From positions 124,001-188,000 of the forward strand of contig NZ_BEWN01000005.1 of the NCBI RefSeq assembly GCF_002723955.1: a stretch of 64,000 bases of DNA. The letters run 5' to 3'. Below, one piece after another: positions 49,928 to 58,101 of the stretch (positions within the stretch are counted from its first letter, which is position 1; every line of letters starts with the position of its first letter). The stretch comes from Gluconobacter frateurii (GTDB lineage: Bacteria; Pseudomonadota; Alphaproteobacteria; Acetobacterales; Acetobacteraceae). Position numbers and translations under genes: made by a program. The notes under the pieces were generated by a model, which saw only the letters and a program-made list of their open reading frames with translations, did not search any database and was not told where the DNA came from.

Positions 49928-50633
49928 GGATGCTGTGGATCAACGGAGGTTCACCCGCGACATCAATCTTGCGCCGAAGCTTGCCAATATGCACGTCCAC
50001 CAGATTGGTCTGAGGAACAAAGCGGTAGTTCCAGACATCCTCCAGCAACATCGTGCGCGTCAGAACGGTTCCCGGCCGACGCATCATATATTCCAGCAGC
50101 CGAAATTCACGCGGAAGCAGCTCGATCTCACGCCCGTTGCGGAAAACCTTCCGCTCGATGAGATCCATCTCCAGCGGTCCGACACGCAGCACCGTCTCAC
50201 GGCTGTCGGTCGGGCGCCGCAGAAGGGCTTCGAGACGAGCGGCAAGTTCTTCCATCGCAAAAGGCTTGGTGAGGTAATCATCACCACCCGCTTTCAGGCC
50301 ATTCACTCTATCGTCCACTGCGGAGAGAGCCGAAAGAACCAGAACGGGCAACATGATCTTCTGACGACGCAGAATCTCGATAACGCTAAGCCCATCGAGC
50401 TCAGGCAACATCCGATCCACGATCATCAGGTCGTATCGCCCGGACTGCGCAGCCTCAAGGCCGAGAAGACCATTCTCTACGTGCGTAACAAGGTAACCGC
50501 GAGACGTCAGTTCCTCGGCTACTTCCAGGGCGATGCTCTCATCGTCCTCGATCAGCAGCAGACGGATAACAGGCTCATTCGGGCGGGAAGCCGCCTCGTG
50601 TTCAGATACGGTCATCATGCTCATGACTGTCAC
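49893..50633 (-). CDS. OmpR-family response regulator
   Basis: Up to 246 residues. The receiver domain has the acidic pair in LLLIEDDES, the phospho-acceptor D73 in MIVDRMLPELDG, and K in YLTKPF. The winged-helix domain has LLPREFRLLEYMMRRPGTVL and VDVHIGKLRRKID. The start is unsure: GTG at 50633 or one of several ATGs downstream (50624-50615). It lies with its kinase, upstream of an efflux operon on the same strand. Confidence 0.93.
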   Translation of the reverse strand: MTVMSMMTVSEHEAASRPNEPVIRLLLIEDDESIALEVAEELTSRGYLVTHVENGLLGLEAAQSGRYDLMIVDRMLPELDGLSVIEILRRQKIMLPVLVLSALSAVDDRVNGLKAGGDDYLTKPFAMEELAARLEALLRRPTDSRETVLRVGPLEMDLIERKVFRNGREIELLPREFRLLEYMMRRPGTVLTRTMLLEDVWNYRFVPQTNLVDVHIGKLRRKIDVAGEPPLIHSIRGAGFSLRVSD

Positions 50634-50671
50634 ATGGGGTAATATCAGCTGTCATCCCATTAAAATCAGTC

Positions 50672-51898
50672 TTAGACTTCCGGAAGTTCAAGATCATCCT
50701 GTGCATCTTCGAGATTTTCCACCCCATCCAGTGCTCTCAGGCGTCGGCCCAACACGCGCGTCCGACGCCGGGCTTCTTCAATCGTATTGCCCATTGTCCC
50801 TGCATTCCGCTGCAATCTGTCCAGCACCTGATCCATCCGCAGCATTTCCTGACGGGTTGCTCCAAGGAGCGTCGCAATTGCTTCTGTTCGCTCTTCAAGT
50901 GCCAGTGTCACATAACCGAGATGAACCGTACGCAGCATGGCTGGCAGCAGAGAGGGGCCCATGACGATCACGCGATACAAACGCCCGATTTCGTCAATGA
51001 CGCCGGGCATCCGGGCAATTTCCGTGTAGAGGCCATCTGTTGGCAAATAGAGCACTGCAAATTCAACCGTGATCGGCGGACAGATGTATTTGGAGGCAAT
51101 CTTGCGGGCCTCGAGCTTCATCGTCGCTTCAAGTTCCTTACGGGCCGCCTTCTCAGCATTCGCATCAGAAAGCTCAGTCGCGTTCAGAAGGCGTTCATAA
51201 GCCTCAGTCGGAAATTTGCTGTCGATGGCCAAGCGAGGCGCAACGTGGCCCTTCACTGGCATCCGGATGGCAAATTCAACAGACTCCCCGCCATCTCCCA
51301 GACGGAAATTCGTGTCGTAGCTGCCCTCCGGCAGAACATCATCCAGAATGGCACGGCATTGAGCCTCACCCCACCCGCCACGCGTCTTCACATTGGAGAA
51401 CAGGCGTTTGAGGTCTCCGATCTGAGCCGTGACGTTCGTGACTTCGCCTAAGGCTTTCTGCATGGCGCTGAACTGTTCAACTACGCGCTGAAAGCTGGTC
51501 TGCATCTGTTTTTCGACAGCACCATGAAGCTGTTCGTTGACGGCAGCACGTATGCGCTCAATCTGCACGTTCTGGGTCTGCGCCATTTCTCGTAGCGCCT
51601 CAGACAGCAGAACACGACCTTCAGCCTGATCCTGCCCAACCCGCCGGGTCAGATCCCCCAGACGATCATTGGTTTCCAACCGCAGCTGATCCATCCGGCT
51701 GGAGAGAACACGCTCGACTTCCGCCAGATGAGCGCGCTGATACTCAGCATCCCGCGCACGCTCATCGGCTTCGCGGTCGAGAAGACGGGCAACGTCCCCG
51801 CTCCCGCCCCGCATGATCGCAAGGGCGGCAACGGCGAGCGAAACTGCGGCAATAATCCATGGAACAAACTGCGCCATACCGGAAATCCCATCCTGCAT
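50672..51898 (-). CDS. rmuC: RmuC-family protein
   Basis: A 408-residue protein. An N-terminal membrane segment (FVPWIIAAVSLAVAALAIM), a long coiled-coil region, then the RmuC nuclease-like domain with SNVKTRGGWGEAQCRAILDD, LAIDSKFPTEAYERLL and VMGPSLLPAMLRTVHLGYVT. The family is linked to limiting DNA inversion/recombination. The C-terminal 20 residues are acidic. It lies 38 nt before the response regulator. Confidence 0.9.
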   Translation of the reverse strand: MQDGISGMAQFVPWIIAAVSLAVAALAIMRGGSGDVARLLDREADERARDAEYQRAHLAEVERVLSSRMDQLRLETNDRLGDLTRRVGQDQAEGRVLLSEALREMAQTQNVQIERIRAAVNEQLHGAVEKQMQTSFQRVVEQFSAMQKALGEVTNVTAQIGDLKRLFSNVKTRGGWGEAQCRAILDDVLPEGSYDTNFRLGDGGESVEFAIRMPVKGHVAPRLAIDSKFPTEAYERLLNATELSDANAEKAARKELEATMKLEARKIASKYICPPITVEFAVLYLPTDGLYTEIARMPGVIDEIGRLYRVIVMGPSLLPAMLRTVHLGYVTLALEERTEAIATLLGATRQEMLRMDQVLDRLQRNAGTMGNTIEEARRRTRVLGRRLRALDGVENLEDAQDDLELPEV

Positions 51899-51942
51899 GG
51901 CGCGGTTCTATCCCCTTCAGCCCAAAGGGCCAATGTCAGGGA

Positions 51943-52188
51943 TTACGGCTGATGCACATTGCCGTAGCTGGCTGCCCCCAGACCAGGGCAGGAGCACGAC
52001 GTACCAAGCGGGACCTGAGTTGGCATCTTGCAGGTGTAGATCCCAGCCTTACAGGTGTACCCATAGCCGGCAACGGGAGCAGACGGGTTTACAGGCCCTG
52101 AAGCGGCCGTTCCTACGCAGGCGCCCAGCCCGAGAAACGAAAGTCCCGCGGCGACACGTAGTGCAGAACGGCGGATGGAACGAGACAT
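51943..52188 (-). CDS. Small secreted lipoprotein with four mature cysteines
   Basis: An 81-residue protein. The signal peptide (RVAAGLSFLGLGAC) ends in the lipobox LGAC. The mature part has YTCKAGIYTCKMP and GTSCSCPG, four cysteines in two close pairs that could form disulfides or bind a metal. It lies between rmuC and the flavoprotein gene. No known family was recognised; function unknown. Confidence 0.6.
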   Translation of the reverse strand: MSRSIRRSALRVAAGLSFLGLGACVGTAASGPVNPSAPVAGYGYTCKAGIYTCKMPTQVPLGTSCSCPGLGAASYGNVHQP

Positions 52189-52297
52189 CGGTATGACCCT
52201 CTCAAGACAACATGAATGAACGGAAAACGGATTTCCACTACGTCAGTTGCGGGCATCCTACGCCGGTATGGCAATCCTGTGGCGTGATTGTTCCAGC

Positions 52298-53479
52298 TTA
52301 TTTGCGTTCAGCCGCCGCCTGCCCTGCTGCAACGCCACTAGACCAGGCCCATTGGAAATTGTGACCACCCAGCCAGCCCGTCACGTCCACAGCTTCGCCA
52401 ATCGCATAAAGCCCAGGAACATCGCGCGCTTCCATCGTCTGGGACGAGAGACCACTGGTGTCGATCCCGCCCCGCATGACTTCCGCCTTGGCATATCCTT
52501 CGGTTCCAGCAGGAGAAATCTTCCAGCGGGACAGACGATCCGCCAGCGCACGGAGTTTCTTGTCCGGCTGATTGGCCAGCATCGTATCGCCGAGGTCAGC
52601 AACAAGCTCTTTTGCAAGACGCGACGGAAGTGCATCCAAGAGGCTGGGAGGCAACGCCTTCGGACGGGCCTGTTTGATCTCCAGCAGCATCTTCAGGGCA
52701 TCTTTTCCAGGCAGGAGATCGATCTGAGCCGACCCTCCATTTTCCAGATAAGACGAGATCTGTAGGATCGCCGGGCCGGACACACCACGATGGGTGAAAA
52801 CCATACCATCCTCGAAACGCGGCCCTTTTTTGCCTGTCGTTGCAATAATATTCAGGGAGACACCCGCCAAAGACGGATCAGCATCCGCCAACACCAGCGG
52901 AACAAGTGCTGGCGCCGTCGGTATGATCTTCAAGCCGAACGATTTCGCAACCCGCAGCGAAAGATCAGAGGCCCCCAGCTTGGGAATGGACAGGCCACCC
53001 GTCGCCAGAATGACAGAACGCGCCTGAACATCCCCAGCATCCGTCTGCACGACAAAGCCGTCTCCGTCAGAGCGAACATCCATGATTCGCGTCTGCATCC
53101 GTGCTTCGCAACGCGCGGCCTGACACTCGGAAACCAGCATGTCCACAATCTGTCGCGCCGAGCCATCGCAAAACAGTTGGCCCTTGGATTTTTCATGCCA
53201 GGCGACGCGATAACGATCCACCAGCTTCACAAAATCGCGCGGCGTATAACGGGCCAGCGCAGACCGGGCAAAATGTTTGTTCTGGGAAATAAAGCAGTTC
53301 GGTCCGGTCTCCAGATGCGTGAAATTGCACCGGCCACCGCCCGAAATCAGGATCTTGCGGCCCGGCTCAGGCCCATGATCCAGAACGAGAACACTTGCAC
53401 CACGTTGCCCAGCGGTCGCAGCAGTCATAAGGCCAGCCGCGCCAGCCCCAAGGACCACCACATCATACGTCACGGACAA
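52298..53479 (-). CDS. HI0933/YhiN-family FAD-dependent oxidoreductase
   Basis: A 393-residue flavoprotein. The N-terminal dinucleotide fold VVVLGAGAAGLMTAATAGQR, the family motif GRKILISGGGRCNFTH, and the C-terminal GLYAIGEAVDVTGWLGGHNF-QWAWSSG are clear. The biochemical role of the family is not settled. GST is encoded 9 nt upstream on the same strand, so the two are probably co-transcribed. Confidence 0.9.
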   Translation of the reverse strand: MSVTYDVVVLGAGAAGLMTAATAGQRGASVLVLDHGPEPGRKILISGGGRCNFTHLETGPNCFISQNKHFARSALARYTPRDFVKLVDRYRVAWHEKSKGQLFCDGSARQIVDMLVSECQAARCEARMQTRIMDVRSDGDGFVVQTDAGDVQARSVILATGGLSIPKLGASDLSLRVAKSFGLKIIPTAPALVPLVLADADPSLAGVSLNIIATTGKKGPRFEDGMVFTHRGVSGPAILQISSYLENGGSAQIDLLPGKDALKMLLEIKQARPKALPPSLLDALPSRLAKELVADLGDTMLANQPDKKLRALADRLSRWKISPAGTEGYAKAEVMRGGIDTSGLSSQTMEARDVPGLYAIGEAVDVTGWLGGHNFQWAWSSGVAAGQAAAERK

Positions 53480-53487
53480 ATTCCTGC

Positions 53488-54156
53488 TCAGAAATCCAGA
53501 TTAGCGTAATGACCGGGCGGCGTAATGCCACTCATTCGGTCCGTCAGAAGTCCGCGGAAACATGGGCGGGATTTAACCCTTGCATACCAGTCCTTGGCAG
53601 CAGGTGCCTTGGCCCAGTTCACATCCCCAATGAAGTCGAGTGCGGAGAGCTGCGCTGCCGCCGCGAAATCAGCCATCGAAATGGACGGGCCCGCCAGCCA
53701 GGACCGCGTCTCAGCAAGCCAGCCGATATAATCCAGATGAAAGCGCATGTTGCCGTAGCCAGCCCGCAACACATTCCCGTCCGGATGACCGCGTCCATAC
53801 AGACGCTTGTCCACCTTCTCGCCGAGAAGATTACGGGTCACCTCTTGTGCAAAACGGTTCTCGAACCAGTCCATCAGGCGGCGAACTTCCACGCGCTCTG
53901 CCAGCGTACGTCCCAGCAGAGGCGTATCCGGATAGGCTTCGTCCAGATATTCACAAATGACTCGTCCTCCGGGAACGGCAAGACCGTTCTCTTCAACAAG
54001 GACGGGAACTTCACCAGCGGGGTTCAGGGCAAGGAATTCCTCGCGCTGTTCCCACACCCGTTCGATCACGAGTTCACAGGGCAGTCTCTTCTCGCCAAGC
54101 ACGAGCCGAACCAGACGGCATTGCGGGGAGAGTGGAAGGTGATGCAGGATACGCAT
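53488..54156 (-). CDS. Glutathione S-transferase family protein
   Basis: A 222-residue protein. The thioredoxin-like N-terminal domain starts MRILHHLPLSPQCRLVRLVL, with the conserved NPAGEVPVLVEE and the glutathione-contact region GGRVICEYLDE. The helical C-terminal domain has WLAGPSISMADFAAAAQLSA. The catalytic Ser/Cys is probably in LSPQC. Substrate unknown. It is divergent from minC, 79 nt away. Confidence 0.88.
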   Translation of the reverse strand: MRILHHLPLSPQCRLVRLVLGEKRLPCELVIERVWEQREEFLALNPAGEVPVLVEENGLAVPGGRVICEYLDEAYPDTPLLGRTLAERVEVRRLMDWFENRFAQEVTRNLLGEKVDKRLYGRGHPDGNVLRAGYGNMRFHLDYIGWLAETRSWLAGPSISMADFAAAAQLSALDFIGDVNWAKAPAAKDWYARVKSRPCFRGLLTDRMSGITPPGHYANLDF

Positions 54157-54235
54157 GCTTTATGTTCTAAGTCAGCCACTACCTGCTCACAAGAGCCTCC
54201 GTCATCGCTTCCATACAGGGCCAACGAATTTTCCG

Positions 54236-54973
54236 ATGTCAGACACCGCATCCGCTTCCCGTGCTTCTTCCCCGATGCGCATCCGTGCCCGTGGTCGCTC
54301 CTTCCTGGCACTTGTCCTGTCTCCGGAAGCACCGCTCGATCTCTGGCTGGCGGGTCTTGACCAGCAGATCGTTCGCTCCGGCGGCCTCTTCAGTGGCAAA
54401 CCGGTCATTCTCGATCTCGGCCTTCTAGCCGCAGATACTGCAGGCCTGCCAACCCTGCTTGAAGATATCCGCAGCCGCGGCGTCCGCATCATCAGCATCG
54501 AGGGCGGCGACCGCTCCTGGCCTGCCGTGGCAGACTGGGACTGGCCGGCCTCTTTTGATGGGGGCCGACCTTCTGGTGAAGTCGAGCTACCAGAACAGGC
54601 CACTGAAGCAGATACCGCAGTCGCCTCAGCCGTTTCCGGCGGTCAAACCCTTGTTCTTGATGGTGCCATCCGCTCAGGCCAGTGCATCCAGCACATGCAG
54701 GGCGATGTTGTCATTCTTGGATCTGTTTCCTCGGGCGCAGAAATCGTAGCAGCCGGATCCATTCACGTTTACGGTTCGCTCCGCGGACGGGCCATTGCAG
54801 GTGTGGGCGGAAAATCTGAAGCCAGAATATTCGCATCGCGGATGGAAGCCGAGCTTCTTGCACTGGATGGCTTCTATGCCGTTACGGAAGATATCGATCC
54901 CGCTATTTTCGGTCAGCCCGCACAGGCTCTGCTTGATGAAGACCGGGTGCGTGTTCTGCCCCTCCCGCGGTAA
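54236..54973 (+). CDS. minC: Septum site-determining protein MinC
   Basis: A 245-residue FtsZ inhibitor from the ATG at 54236; the frame is open to 54155 and an ATG at 54275 is a later option. The N-terminal domain (SFLALVLSPEAPLDLWLAGL) is followed by the beta-helical C-domain (VLDGAIRSGQCIQHMQGDVV, GSIHVYGSLRGRAIAG with ARIFASRMEAELLALDGFY). It acts with MinD at the membrane to block polar division. It heads the minCDE operon. Confidence 0.94.
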   Translation: MSDTASASRASSPMRIRARGRSFLALVLSPEAPLDLWLAGLDQQIVRSGGLFSGKPVILDLGLLAADTAGLPTLLEDIRSRGVRIISIEGGDRSWPAVADWDWPASFDGGRPSGEVELPEQATEADTAVASAVSGGQTLVLDGAIRSGQCIQHMQGDVVILGSVSSGAEIVAAGSIHVYGSLRGRAIAGVGGKSEARIFASRMEAELLALDGFYAVTEDIDPAIFGQPAQALLDEDRVRVLPLPR

Positions 54974-55133
54974 CGTAAAGACATTGAACCGGCGTTAAAG
55001 TGACCCGGTGCCACGAAACCGCCCCTATTCCCGTGTTGCCGTAAGGCTTCACTATCCCATAGTATGTGAAAAATAGGCGCGGCTTCCGTGCATTAGGCGG
55101 CACACAGTCGCAGACGCAGTTTTTGGAGTTTTC

Positions 55134-55952
55134 ATGGCCAAGGTTCTGGTTGTCACCTCAGGCAAGGGTGGCGTCGGCAAGACGACATCAACTGCTGCAC
55201 TCGGCGCAGCGCTTGCGCAAAGCGGGCAAAATGTCGTTGTCGTGGATTTCGACGTCGGCCTCCGGAATCTTGATCTGGTCATGGGCGCAGAGCGTCGGGT
55301 GGTGTTTGACCTGATCAATGTTGTTCAGGGTGATGCCCGCCTGTCGCAGGCCCTGATCCGTGACAAGCGCTGCGAAACCCTTTCCATTCTTCCGGCATCC
55401 CAGACACGTGACAAGGATGCGCTGACGTCTGAAGGCGTCGCACGCGTCATGGACGAGCTTCGCGAAAAGTTCGACTGGGTCATCTGTGACAGCCCGGCCG
55501 GTATCGAACGCGGCGCTCAACTTGCGATGTATCATGCAGATGCTGCCGTGATCGTCACAAACCCGGAAGTCAGTTCCGTTCGTGACTCGGACCGCATCAT
55601 CGGCCTGCTCGATATCAAGACCCAGAAGGCGGAACGCGGCGAAAAGATCGAGAAGCACCTGCTTCTGACGCGTTATGATCCGGCTCGCGCAGCGCGCAAG
55701 GAAATGCTGAGCGTTGAAGACGTTCTGGAAATCCTTTCGATCCCACTCGTGGGTATCGTTCCGGAAAGCGAAGACGTTCTGAAGGCATCGAACGTCGGTG
55801 CACCCGTCACGCTTTCCTCTCCTGAAAGCCTCCCGGCACGCGCTTATTTCGAAGCGGCACGGCGCCTGTCAGGCGAAAAAATTGATGTTTCAGTGCCGAC
55901 AGAGAAGCGCGGCTTCCTTGACTGGCTGTTCGGTAAAAAGGGTGCGGCATGA
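55134..55952 (+). CDS. minD: Septum site-determining ATPase MinD
   Basis: A 272-residue ATPase. The deviant Walker A is GKGGVGKTT (residues 10-18), with [20 protein letters not shown] and [20 protein letters not shown] as Walker B and switch regions. The amphipathic membrane-targeting helix is at the C-terminus ([12 protein letters not shown]). GGAG lies 6-7 nt before the ATG. The 160-nt gap to minC carries no other gene. Confidence 0.97.
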   Translation: MAKVLVVTSGKGGVGKTTSTAALGAALAQSGQNVVVVDFDVGLRNLDLVMGAERRVVFDLINVVQGDARLSQALIRDKRCETLSILPASQTRDKDALTSEGVARVMDELREKFDWVICDSPAGIERGAQLAMYHADAAVIVTNPEVSSVRDSDRIIGLLDIKTQKAERGEKIEKHLLLTRYDPARAARKEMLSVEDVLEILSIPLVGIVPESEDVLKASNVGAPVTLSSPESLPARAYFEAARRLSGEKIDVSVPTEKRGFLDWLFGKKGAA

Positions 55953-56218
55953 GCTTCCTCGCAAAGCGACAGCCACCTACGAGCGCCGTTGCGCGTGACC
56001 GGCTCCAGATCCTTCTGGCCCATGAGCGCAGCGCTGGGGAAGAAGGTGAATCTGACCTGCTGAAGCAGCTCCACAAGGAGATCATGGAAGTTATTGCCCG
56101 CCATGTCGCCGTTGATCAGGACAAGGTTCAGATCAAGCTGGACCGTGGCAGCGGATGCTCCATGCTGGAAATCGACGTCGAAGTTCCGCAGGAACTCAGC
56201 AACAAGCGCGCATCCTGA
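55949..56218 (+). CDS. minE: Cell division topological specificity factor MinE
   Basis: An 89-residue protein. The N-terminal part ([17 protein letters not shown]) is the MinD-binding switch helix, and [20 protein letters not shown] is the dimer domain. It stimulates MinD ATPase to drive pole-to-pole oscillation. The ATG overlaps the minD stop (ATGA). Confidence 0.97.
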   Translation: MSFLAKRQPPTSAVARDRLQILLAHERSAGEEGESDLLKQLHKEIMEVIARHVAVDQDKVQIKLDRGSGCSMLEIDVEVPQELSNKRAS

Positions 56219-56293
56219 TCTTCTGACAGAACGGCACGCCCGACCAATAATTTACAGCGGCCGCGTGGCCGCCCCAAAGACGGAAGACACATT

Positions 56294-56656
56294 ATGAGCG
56301 GCTTCTTCGGTAACATCGTCAATCAGGCCATGGGTGCCCTTGGTGGCCAGTTGGGCGACAAGCTCGGCGGCAGCTTCGGTGATATGCTCAAGGGTGAAGG
56401 CCTGAACATGCTCATCAATCAGGCCAAAAGCGCCGGCCTGGAAGACAAGATCCATTCATGGATTGGCAATGGTGAGAACCTGCCCATTACAACAGACGAA
56501 CTCCGCAATCTTCTGACCGACCAGCAGGTTCAGATGCTCGTTTCCAAGACAGGCCTGCCGGCTGCCACCATTCTGCCTGCACTGGCTCAACTTCTTCCAG
56601 CCGCGGTAGACCAGCACACCACTGCCACACAAGCTCCTCCTGAACAGACAGCCTGA
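56294..56656 (+). CDS. DUF937 (YidB-type) protein
   Basis: A 120-residue protein. SGFFGNIVNQAMGALGGQLG at the start and KIHSWIGNGENLPITTDELR with MLVSKTGLPAATILPALAQL-LPAAVD match the YidB/DUF937 family. The last 15 residues are a Thr/Ala/Pro/Gln tail. The function is unknown. It follows minE by 75 nt and precedes a strong terminator. Confidence 0.85.
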   Translation: MSGFFGNIVNQAMGALGGQLGDKLGGSFGDMLKGEGLNMLINQAKSAGLEDKIHSWIGNGENLPITTDELRNLLTDQQVQMLVSKTGLPAATILPALAQLLPAAVDQHTTATQAPPEQTA

Positions 56657-56664
56657 ACAGACAG

Positions 56665-56698
56665 AAAAGCCTCGGCCAAGAAATGGGCCGAGGCTTTT
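56665..56698. terminator. Bidirectional terminator between convergent genes
   Basis: A perfect 13-bp stem AAAAGCCTCGGCC/GGCCGAGGCTTTT with an 8-nt loop and T runs on both sides. It serves the DUF937 gene on the plus strand and the MRJP-type gene on the minus strand, whose stop is 4 nt away. Confidence 0.93.
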
Positions 56699-56702
56699 TT
56701 AT

Positions 56703-57920
56703 TCAGTCTCCCGGCGTTCCAGCCTTGATCGAAGCTGTGTCCGGCAAGGCATTATAGGCTTCTGGCGCTTGAATCGGGAACCGGGCCAGAAGATAAGGTG
56801 GCTCCCGTCGGTCTTTCCCATCATTGAAAGACGCCAGCCGGTTCCACTGTCCGAACGTGCAGTAAACATGCGTTTCAGAGGCAAAAATCCCATCCGGGGA
56901 AAGTATACGCGGGTCACGAAGCATAAGCTTGAACGACCCATCCGGATCTCTTCGCAAGATACAGTCATGCTCATAATTAGTCGTATACAGGCGGTCATGA
57001 CTGTCGAAGTCCAGCCCATCCGCCACCCCCTTCTCTCCCTCATCCCGGATAGCCGCTTCCAGTTTGGCGTCATCGGTCATGGGATCTGCCAGAAGAGCAA
57101 CGGGTAAACTGTAAAGTCTCCGACTTGTCAGGGGCGCGAAATATAGGCGTTGCTCGTCCTTTGTAATCGCGATTCCATCCACTCCCCCAGAAACCAGTTG
57201 TGGCTTCTTGAGCAAATACTGCCGTGGCTCGCCTTCGATAATTGCCAGAAATCCCTTTTCCGGCAGAATAGCCTTGCTTTGACTTAAAACCCGTCTTCCT
57301 TGCCCCGTCGCGACATCCACAACAACAAGTGCCGGTTCAGTCCCAAACGATGAATCCGTGACAAAAACCGTCCCCGCAGACCCATGAGACAGGGACACGC
57401 GCAGATCATTCATATGGCTGTTCGGAAGCAGAACAGGTGCCTTGAGAATAATCCTGTGCACGACGGCATTGGTTTTCGGATCAATACAGACAATTTTTGC
57501 TGCGCCTGGCGCAATCGGATGACCTGCGCGCTTTCCATCATCAATGGCCCAGATCCGTCCATTACGATCGAGCGTCATTCCATGGATTGAGACGAGACAG
57601 TCCGCATCAGGGCGACTGCTGGGGAGACTTTCTTCTTTCGACGGATAAGGAACCACCCTGCCCTTCACCAACTCCCCGAGCGTAGCTCCCTTGTGATTCA
57701 CAGCATGCCGCGGGAAGCCGACAAACGTGCGTCCATCAGGCAACACAACAATCCCTGACGGGCCGGGACCATCAAAACTCGCAACAATGTCAAACACCCC
57801 ATATGGGCTTGTTCCCCGGTCTTCGTTTCCTGCAGCCAGGGCAGGAAAAGCTGAAAGGGGAATTGCAGCCAGGGAGACGGGGGCTATCGAGGCGGTTTGC
57901 AGAAAGTGGCGACGCTTCAC
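56703..57920 (-). CDS. Tat-exported major royal jelly protein family protein
   Basis: A 405-residue protein. The N-terminus MKRRHFLQTASIAPVSLAA carries a twin-arginine motif (RRHFL) and an AxA cleavage site near residue 29. The mature part fits the MRJP/yellow beta-propeller: GPSGIVVLPDGRTFVGFPRH, MTLDRNGRIWAIDDG, VDGIAITKDEQRLYFAPLTS, GVADGLDFDSHDRLYTTNYE and SPDGIFASETHVYCTFGQWN. Bacterial members are uncharacterised or compared with dopachrome tautomerase or lactonase propellers. Its location should be the periplasm. Confidence 0.85.
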   Translation of the reverse strand: MKRRHFLQTASIAPVSLAAIPLSAFPALAAGNEDRGTSPYGVFDIVASFDGPGPSGIVVLPDGRTFVGFPRHAVNHKGATLGELVKGRVVPYPSKEESLPSSRPDADCLVSIHGMTLDRNGRIWAIDDGKRAGHPIAPGAAKIVCIDPKTNAVVHRIILKAPVLLPNSHMNDLRVSLSHGSAGTVFVTDSSFGTEPALVVVDVATGQGRRVLSQSKAILPEKGFLAIIEGEPRQYLLKKPQLVSGGVDGIAITKDEQRLYFAPLTSRRLYSLPVALLADPMTDDAKLEAAIRDEGEKGVADGLDFDSHDRLYTTNYEHDCILRRDPDGSFKLMLRDPRILSPDGIFASETHVYCTFGQWNRLASFNDGKDRREPPYLLARFPIQAPEAYNALPDTASIKAGTPGD

Positions 57921-58101
57921 AGATCAGACTCCTGTTTTTCGCTCCAACGGTCTGTGTCATAACGTCGCAAGTGAGGGAATGGCGCCACACTGAGGTAAGA
58001 AATACGCAAATGTTATTGAAACGGAAGAAATTCCGTTGACCAACCCGATACACGACACCAATCTGTCGAATTATCAAACACTCTCGTGAGATCGTTAAAT
58101 C

